Origin: Caryophanales bacterium UBA1424
GTDB taxonomy: Bacteria; Bacillota_I; Bacilli_A; RFN20; CAG-826
DNA: 9,691 nucleotides
Assembly (NCBI GenBank): GCA_002329705.1
Contig: DCUC01000058.1
Location: 6,070 to 15,760 of the forward strand
Direction of reading: 5' to 3'
Below the pieces are notes generated by a model. It was not told where the DNA came from. It made no database searches and saw only the letters and a program-made list of their open reading frames with translations. Positions 5,408-9,691 of this stretch are shown piece by piece; within the stretch, counting starts at the first letter, position 1, and every line of letters starts with the position of its first letter. The position numbers and the translations under genes were made by a program.

Positions 5408-6445
5408 ATGTCAATCAAAGTCGCTATAAATGGATTCGGAAGAATCGGCCGTCTCGCCTTCAGAAGGGCATACGAGACCGGCGAATTCGAAGTCGTCGCC
5501 ATCAATGACTTGGCGGATGCGGCTTCACTAGCCTATCTTCTCAAGTACGATACCGCGCATAAGCGCTTCGGTGTCGATGACATCACCGTCGATGTCGAAA
5601 AAAACGCAATTGTTTACAAGGGCAAAGCTATCCCTGTTATCGGCCAGCCTGATCCCAAGCTGATCAAATGGTCTGATTACGGCGCCGAGCTCGTCTTGGA
5701 GTGCACCGGCCGTTTCAAAGGTAAAGCCGATGCCGCCGTTCATATTACCGAAGGTGGTGTGAAAGGTGTCGTCATCTCCGCTCCCGCCGATAAAGAGACT
5801 CCGACCTTCGTCTACGGCGTTAACGAAGGCAAACTAACAAAGGACATGACCGTCATCTCCGGCGCTTCCTGCACGACCAACTGCTTAGCTCCGGTTGCCA
5901 AAGTTCTCGTCGACAAATTCGGTATTAAAGGCGGCTACATGACAACCGTCCACGCCTATACCAATGACCAGACAACTCTCGACTTAGTTAAAAAAGGCAA
6001 CAGCCGCCGCGGCCGCGCTGCCGCCGCCAACATCGTTCCGACGACGACCGGCGCCGCCAAAGCCATCAACCTCGTCATTCCCGAACTCAAGGGTCGCCTT
6101 CAAGGCGGTGCCCTCCGCGTTCCGGTCATCGATGGTTCCTTAGTCGATCTCTCGCTGCTCCTTAATAAAGATGTCACCGTCGAAGAAATCAACGCGGCGA
6201 TGAAAGAAGCGGCCGACACTTATCTCAAAGACGTCCTTGCTTATACCGAGGACGAAATCGTCTCGAGCGACATCATCGGCGCCACAGCCGGCTCAATCTT
6301 CGACGCCACGCAAACCGCGGTCTTCACCAATCCTGATGGCCAGCAGTTCGTCAAAGTCGTCGCCTGGTACGACAACGAGTACAGCTATACCTGCCAATAC
6401 TTGCGCATTGCCAAGGAAATGGCCAAGGTTTTAGGTTTAAAATAA
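5408..6445 (+). CDS. gapA: Glyceraldehyde-3-phosphate dehydrogenase, NAD-type
   Basis: This catalyses the phosphorylating oxidation of glyceraldehyde 3-phosphate to 1,3-bisphosphoglycerate in cytosolic glycolysis. It has 345 residues, slightly longer than the common 330-340. The Rossmann motif INGFGRIGR is at 7-15, AIND with Asp34 (favouring NAD over NADP) at 31-34, the catalytic ASCTTNC at 153-159 (Cys155), base His182 in VHAYTNDQ, RRGRAAAANIVPTTTGAAKA (200-219), and the C-terminal WYDNEYSY (320-327). The RRARAAA motif usual in the family reads RRGRAAA here. The start is the ATG 7 bases after AGGAGGA, one of the strongest ribosome sites in the window, fitting a highly expressed gene. A probable promoter and a cre-like box lie upstream; a strong hairpin separates it from pgk, so GAPDH is likely made in excess of the downstream enzymes. 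Confidence 0.98.
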   Translation: MSIKVAINGFGRIGRLAFRRAYETGEFEVVAINDLADAASLAYLLKYDTAHKRFGVDDITVDVEKNAIVYKGKAIPVIGQPDPKLIKWSDYGAELVLECTGRFKGKADAAVHITEGGVKGVVISAPADKETPTFVYGVNEGKLTKDMTVISGASCTTNCLAPVAKVLVDKFGIKGGYMTTVHAYTNDQTTLDLVKKGNSRRGRAAAANIVPTTTGAAKAINLVIPELKGRLQGGALRVPVIDGSLVDLSLLLNKDVTVEEINAAMKEAADTYLKDVLAYTEDEIVSSDIIGATAGSIFDATQTAVFTNPDGQQFVKVVAWYDNEYSYTCQYLRIAKEMAKVLGLK

Positions 6446-6454
6446 GTTGCTGAC

Positions 6455-6483
6455 AAAGGGTGCTTTAGCAAAGGCACCTTTTT
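6455..6483 (+). terminator. Hairpin between gapA and pgk (terminator or attenuator)
   Basis: AAAGGGTGC (6455-6463) pairs with GCACCTTTT (6474-6482), 9 bp with one G·U. The loop can extend the stem further as CTTT/AAAG around AGC with one bulged G. Ts follow (CCTTTTTGTTT), the layout of an intrinsic terminator. There is no evident promoter between it and pgk, whose Shine-Dalgarno starts at 6491, so partial readthrough or RNA processing is the likely way pgk is expressed. Confidence 0.7.
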
Positions 6484-6503
6484 GTTTATAAGGAGGCATA
6501 ATT

Positions 6504-7718
6504 ATGCTCACGATTGATCAATTAAGCGATCTCAAAGGTAAGCGCGTTTTAGTCCGCGTCGATTTTAACGTACCTCTTAAGGACGGCGAAATCCGCGACG
6601 ATAACCGCATCGTCCAAGCCGCCCCGACAATCAAGATGCTCATCTCGCATGGCGCGAGAGTCATCCTGCTTTCGCACCTCGGCAAAATCAAACACAAGGA
6701 AGCGCCGGAAGTCGTCGAAGCGCAGAAGAAGAAAAACAGCTTGCGCCCGGTGGCAGCCCGCTTAGGTGAAATCCTTCGCGTACCCGTCGCTTTCTGCCCG
6801 GATACAACCGGCGAAAAAGCCAAGTTTTTTATGGGTGTCGTCGAACCCGGTGAAGTCGTTTTAATGGAAAATACTCGCTACGAAAAAGGCGAGGAAAAAA
6901 ATGATCCTGAACTCGCCAAGAAATGGGCTGAAAACATCGATATTTTCGTCATGGATGCCTTTGGTAGCGCCCACCGCGCCCACGCTTCTACATACGGGGT
7001 CCCGGAAATTCTCAAAGCTCAGGGCAAGCCGGTCGCCATCGGCTATCTCGTCGAAAAAGAAGTCCGCAATCTGACCCGCTGTGTCGAAGTTAAAGACGGC
7101 GACCGCCCTTACATTGCTATCCTCGGCGGTTTTAAAGTTTCCGATAAAATCAAAGTTATCGACTCACTTCTTAAGAAATGCGACAAGATTCTGATCGGCG
7201 GAGCGATGGCTTATACGTTCGCGAAAGCCTTAGGTCGCACCATCGGCAAGTCGCCGTGCGAAGATGATCAGCTAGAATACGCCAAAAAGTGCTTTGAAGA
7301 AGCAAACGGCCGCATTCTTTTGCCCCTTGATTCAATCGCCACTGACGCCTTTGAAGGCTGGACGCAAAAAATCGTTACCGACGACGCCAATATTCCCGGC
7401 GAGATGGAAGGCATGGACATCGGTCCCAAGACCGCTGCTTTGTTCCAACAGGAAATCAGCAAAGCCAAGATGGTTTTCTGGAATGGTCCGATGGGTGTCT
7501 TTGAACAAAAAGATTTTGCCGGCGGCACGATTGCCGTCTGCCAGGCTATCGCTAAATTGAAGAGCGCTTTCACCGTCTGCGGTGGTGGCGATTCGGCCGC
7601 AGCTGTTAAAGAGTTCGGCTTCTCAGATGCCTTCTCGCATGTTTCCACCGGTGGTGGCGCCTCTCTTGAAATGATTGAAAATGACGGACATCTGCCCGGC
7701 ATCGACATCTTAAAGTAG
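6504..7718 (+). CDS. pgk: Phosphoglycerate kinase
   Basis: This transfers phosphate from 1,3-bisphosphoglycerate to ADP, the first ATP-yielding step of glycolysis. It is a cytoplasmic monomer of 404 residues, close to the usual 390-400. Substrate-site motifs RVDFNVPL (18-25), HLGK (58-61), ENTRYEKGEEKNDP (122-135) and DAFGSAHRAHAS (151-162) are present. In the C-terminal nucleotide domain come GGFKVSDK (208-215), WNGPMGVFE (326-334), GGGDSAAAV (360-368) and STGGGASLE (381-389). Two mild oddities stand out: a lysine-rich stretch after HLGK (about 62-80, with EAQKKKNS), and Phe210 in the very conserved GGAKVSDK motif. The ATG has AGGAGG 7 bases upstream. tpiA starts 9 bases after the stop. Confidence 0.98.
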   Translation: MLTIDQLSDLKGKRVLVRVDFNVPLKDGEIRDDNRIVQAAPTIKMLISHGARVILLSHLGKIKHKEAPEVVEAQKKKNSLRPVAARLGEILRVPVAFCPDTTGEKAKFFMGVVEPGEVVLMENTRYEKGEEKNDPELAKKWAENIDIFVMDAFGSAHRAHASTYGVPEILKAQGKPVAIGYLVEKEVRNLTRCVEVKDGDRPYIAILGGFKVSDKIKVIDSLLKKCDKILIGGAMAYTFAKALGRTIGKSPCEDDQLEYAKKCFEEANGRILLPLDSIATDAFEGWTQKIVTDDANIPGEMEGMDIGPKTAALFQQEISKAKMVFWNGPMGVFEQKDFAGGTIAVCQAIAKLKSAFTVCGGGDSAAAVKEFGFSDAFSHVSTGGGASLEMIENDGHLPGIDILK

Positions 7719-7727
7719 GTAATTGAC

Positions 7728-8480
7728 ATGAGAAAAAAACTCCTGCTTGGCAATTGGAAAATGAATAAGACCCGCGAAGAAACCAAGGTCTTTGCTTTAG
7801 GCTCCCTGGCGCTTTCCGCCCTGGCTGAACTACACGGCATCGACATCGGTGTCGCCCCCGCTTATCTCTCTCTTCCGGTCGTAAAAAAATATAATCCGAA
7901 TTTGCTCGTCGCCTCACAAAATGTCCACTATCAACCCTCAGGGGCATACACCGGTGAAATCTCGATTGCCATGCTTAAGGAAATTAATATTACCTGGGCG
8001 ATTATCGGCCACTCCGAACGGCGCACTTATGATAATGAGACAAGCGAGCGCTGCAACCTCAAAATCAAAGCCCTTCTCGCCAACGAGATGACACCCGTCT
8101 ACTGCGTCGGCGAAACGCTGGCTCAATTTGAAAAAAACGAAACAAAAAAAGTAATAAAAGAGCAAATATCAGCTGGTTTTAGTGAAATAAGCTCTGAAAA
8201 TGCCGCCAAAGTCGTCGTCGCCTATGAGCCCGTTTGGTCGATTGGCACGGGAAGAAATGCTTCTTCAGAAATCGCTCAGGACGTCTGCTCTTACATTCGC
8301 GGATTGCTGCGCGAAAAGTATGGCGAAGTCGCTGAACAGATTCGCATTCTCTACGGCGGTTCCGTCAAACCGGAAAATATTAAAACATATCTTTCGACGG
8401 CCGATATCGATGGCGCCCTAGTCGGCGGCGCCTCGCTCAGTATTGAATCGTTTAAAGAGCTGATCAACAACATGATTTAG
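7728..8480 (+). CDS. tpiA: Triosephosphate isomerase
   Basis: This interconverts dihydroxyacetone phosphate and glyceraldehyde 3-phosphate, as a TIM-barrel dimer in the cytoplasm. At 250 residues it is the standard length. Catalytic residues are in place: Lys11 in GNWKMNK (8-14), His95 in IIGHSERR (92-99) and Glu167 in AYEPVW (165-170). The flexible loop 6 follows as SIGTGRNAS, and the phosphate-binding YGGSVKPEN (209-217) and GALVGGASL (229-237) close the barrel. Loop 6 normally reads WAIGTG; here it is WSIGTG, a conservative change. The ATG follows an AGGT that overlaps the pgk stop, so it is cotranscribed and probably coupled to pgk. Its own stop TAG overlaps the Shine-Dalgarno of the next gene. 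Confidence 0.98.
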   Translation: MRKKLLLGNWKMNKTREETKVFALGSLALSALAELHGIDIGVAPAYLSLPVVKKYNPNLLVASQNVHYQPSGAYTGEISIAMLKEINITWAIIGHSERRTYDNETSERCNLKIKALLANEMTPVYCVGETLAQFEKNETKKVIKEQISAGFSEISSENAAKVVVAYEPVWSIGTGRNASSEIAQDVCSYIRGLLREKYGEVAEQIRILYGGSVKPENIKTYLSTADIDGALVGGASLSIESFKELINNMI

Positions 8481-8484
8481 GAGG
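8479..8484 (+). promoter_or_regulatory. Ribosome binding site deciding a TTG start
   Basis: AGGAGG at 8479-8484 overlaps the last two bases of the tpiA stop codon. A possible GTG start at 8484 lies within this site and cannot use it. TTG at 8493 is 8 bases downstream, ideal spacing, and in the same frame, so it is the preferred start of the next gene. Confidence 0.75.
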
Positions 8485-8492
8485 TGCAGACA

Positions 8493-9194
8493 TTGAATAA
8501 TTACCGGACATATGAACCAGAGGTACAATCCGCGACGGGAAGTAAATTTCTCGGCACGGTCTTTGGCTATGCCGCCATCGGCTTCTTAGTTACGGCAGCC
8601 GTCGCCTTGCTGACCGGCTATCTGTTTACGAGCGTCATTCCCATCGATGTCGCCAGCGACACTTATCTAGGACTTATCATCGGGGCTTCGATTTTACAAA
8701 TCGTCCTCATCTTCTGGATTACTTTTGGCGTCTTTCGCCGCGGCGGGAATCTGATTATTCCCTTTGCCCTATACACAATTACGATGGGCATTTTACTCTC
8801 GACGTTAACACTGACGATGGATTGGTATCTCATCGGCATGACTTTTGGCCTGACGTGCCTCGTCTTTGGCGCGATGGCCGCGGTCGGCTATTTTTCAAAG
8901 GTCAACCTCTCAGGTTTATTAATCGTCGGCATGGGCCTTTTAATCGGTTCAATCTTTTTATCTTTGATTAACTGGTTTATCGGAAGCGATCAACTCGGCT
9001 GGATTGTCACATTTGCCTCGTTCGGGGCCATCATGCTCATCACCGCCTTTGATGTGTGGCGCATTCGCCGCATCAGCGAGAGCGGTCAGGCGAGCAAAAA
9101 TCTCGCTCTCTATTGTGCATTTAACATCTACATCGACTTCATCTACATGTTCATGCGCATAGCTATGATTCTTTCGCGCGTGAGCCGCCGCTAG
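8493..9194 (+). CDS. Bax inhibitor-1 (TMBIM/YetJ) family membrane protein
   Basis: This is a polytopic inner-membrane protein of 233 residues from the TTG start. About seven hydrophobic segments are visible (near 19-45, 57-80, 87-106, 112-132, 139-162, 169-187 and 206-227), the layout of the BI-1/UPF0005 family. The family's C-terminal signature is seen as NIYIDFIYMFMRIAMIL (211-227). Asp187 (AFDVWRI) and Asp215 (YIDF) match the two aspartates that form the pH-sensing pair of B. subtilis YetJ, a calcium-leak channel. The physiological role in bacteria is poorly known. The gene is coupled to tpiA by an overlapping ribosome site, so it is probably expressed with the glycolytic genes; no functional link is implied by the sequence. 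The protein ends with a basic tail, SRVSRR. Confidence 0.9.
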   Translation: MNNYRTYEPEVQSATGSKFLGTVFGYAAIGFLVTAAVALLTGYLFTSVIPIDVASDTYLGLIIGASILQIVLIFWITFGVFRRGGNLIIPFALYTITMGILLSTLTLTMDWYLIGMTFGLTCLVFGAMAAVGYFSKVNLSGLLIVGMGLLIGSIFLSLINWFIGSDQLGWIVTFASFGAIMLITAFDVWRIRRISESGQASKNLALYCAFNIYIDFIYMFMRIAMILSRVSRR

Positions 9195-9215
9195 ACAAAA
9201 AATTTACTATTGTTG

Positions 9216-9244
9216 TTCAAACACCTTTTAAAACAAGGTAAAAT
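9216..9244 (+). promoter_or_regulatory. Promoter of the superoxide reductase gene
   Basis: TTCAAA (9216-9221, 4/6 match to TTGACA) and TAAAAT (9239-9244, 5/6 match to TATAAT) are separated by 17 bases. Transcription would start near 9251, giving a leader of about 20 bases that contains the Shine-Dalgarno AGAGG (9260-9264), 7 bases before the ATG. A separate promoter implies regulation independent of the glycolytic genes upstream. Confidence 0.5.
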
Positions 9245-9252
9245 ATATTTTA
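9239..9252. repeat. Perfect 14-bp AT palindrome over the -10/start of the SOR gene
   Basis: TAAAATATATTTTA is its own reverse complement. It covers the -10 hexamer and the predicted transcription start of the superoxide reductase gene, where a repressor would block initiation. It does not match the PerR or Fur box consensus well. It contains no G or C, so chance in an AT-rich spacer is possible. Confidence 0.4.
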
Positions 9253-9271
9253 GGAAAAGAGAGGTAACAAA

Positions 9272-9652
9272 ATGTCAAAATTCTTTATGTGCCCCATCTG
9301 TGGTAATTTCGTTGAGTCGATTGTCGATAGCGGCGTGCCGATGATTTGCTGCGGACAGGAGATGGAAGAAGTCGAGGCCGACACTCAGGAAAACGTCGCC
9401 CTTGAGAAACACATCCCCGAAGTCAAAGTCGAAGGTCACAAAGTCATCGTCAAAGTCGGTTCCGTCACTCATCCGATGCTCCCTGAGCACTTCATTCAGT
9501 GGATTCATCTCGAGACCAATCTCGGCATCCGCCGGACGAAATTGGAGCCCGGTCAAGAGCCCAAAGCCACCTTTTGTCTCGTCGAAGGCGAAGTAGCGGT
9601 TGCCGCTTACGAATATTGCAATTTACACGGTCTTTGGAAAAAGGCTGTCTAA
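9272..9652 (+). CDS. dfx: Desulfoferrodoxin, two-iron superoxide reductase
   Basis: This cytoplasmic enzyme reduces superoxide to hydrogen peroxide without making oxygen, using electrons usually passed from rubredoxin; it is typical of anaerobes. At 126 residues it has the length of 2Fe-SOR. The N-terminal desulforedoxin domain has the four iron-ligating cysteines as CPIC (7-10) and CC (26-27). The catalytic Fe(His)4Cys centre is complete: His47 in EKHIP, His67 in THPM, His73 in EHFIQW, and Cys116 and His119 in CNLHGLW. The conserved Glu45-Lys46 pair at the active site is also present. It has its own promoter and a good Shine-Dalgarno. No rubredoxin or peroxidase gene is visible in the window. 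The remaining 39 bases after the stop hold no recognisable gene and are cut by the window edge. Confidence 0.97.
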   Translation: MSKFFMCPICGNFVESIVDSGVPMICCGQEMEEVEADTQENVALEKHIPEVKVEGHKVIVKVGSVTHPMLPEHFIQWIHLETNLGIRRTKLEPGQEPKATFCLVEGEVAVAAYEYCNLHGLWKKAV

Positions 9653-9691
9653 ACTCTTATCAATCGTCAAACAAAGGCCGGCGTCATGCGC

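Noticed and set aside
7268..7846. Long minus-strand open frame (192 codons) opposite pgk/tpiA
   Set aside because: It lies entirely opposite two unmistakable glycolytic genes, has low-complexity Ser/Pro/Ala composition typical of an antisense shadow, and has no recognisable domain.
8484..8492. GTG start at 8484 for the BI-1 gene
   Set aside because: It overlaps the AGGAGG that must serve as the ribosome site; TTG at 8493 is correctly spaced.
9209..9220. Inverted copy of the uvrA–lgt spacer sequence (ATTGTTGTTCAA versus TTGAACAACAAC at 224-235)
   Set aside because: An 11/12 match of low-complexity TTG/CAA triplets is likely chance; the surrounding bases do not align.
9653..9691. Possible start of a terminator after the SOR gene
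   Set aside because: AAAGGCCGGCG could be the 5' arm of a hairpin, but the window ends before a second arm can be seen.
1..9691. CRISPR arrays, tRNA/rRNA genes, insertion sequences, prophage or defence systems
   Set aside because: No repeat-spacer pattern, RNA gene signature, transposase or att-like repeats were seen; the window is continuous housekeeping genes on one strand.

Overview
This window is a compact, almost fully coding stretch of a low-to-mid GC Firmicutes-type (Bacillota) chromosome. All genes lie on the + strand. The order uvrA – lgt – ppaX – trxB – rapZ – whiA is the classic Bacilli/Clostridia arrangement, and gapA – pgk – tpiA is a standard Firmicutes glycolysis operon. TGA is used as a stop (end of uvrA, end of rapZ) and no gene needs TGA read as Trp, so the standard bacterial code applies. 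A two-iron superoxide reductase, and a thioredoxin-reductase-like protein that seems to have lost its NAD(P)H site, suggest an anaerobe. My best guess is an uncultured Bacilli lineage related to the Mollicutes or Erysipelotrichia. That is an inference from synteny and protein style only.

Region 1 (1-3124) holds the tail of the UvrA excision-repair ATPase, an enlarged prolipoprotein diacylglyceryl transferase (Lgt), a PpaX-like HAD phosphatase, and a thioredoxin-reductase-like flavoprotein. The last three are tightly packed and probably cotranscribed, ending at a hairpin at 3141-3166. Region 2 (3125-5279) has a short promoter-bearing spacer and then rapZ, whiA and a 75-residue XRE-type regulator, each overlapping the next. 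Compared with the usual Firmicutes order, three genes are missing here: hprK (between uvrA and lgt), yvcK (between rapZ and whiA) and crh/HPr (after whiA).

Region 3 (5280-8480) is the glycolytic block. A 128-bp spacer carries a 13/14 match to the CcpA-type cre box, a TATAAT -10 element with a poor -35, and a strong Shine-Dalgarno sequence. GAPDH, a hairpin, phosphoglycerate kinase and triosephosphate isomerase follow. Region 4 (8481-9691) has a Bax-inhibitor-1 family membrane protein coupled to tpiA through a Shine-Dalgarno that overlaps the tpiA stop and a probable TTG start. After it come a promoter with a perfect 14-bp palindrome at its -10, and a desulfoferrodoxin-type superoxide reductase.

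Most of the content is conserved housekeeping, and I see no mobile element, CRISPR array, RNA gene or clear new multi-gene system. The points most worth a second look are the degenerate pyridine-nucleotide site of the TrxB-like protein, the extra N-terminal membrane domain of Lgt, the local loss of the HPr/carbon-control genes while ppaX and a cre-like box remain, and the small regulator embedded in the end of whiA.
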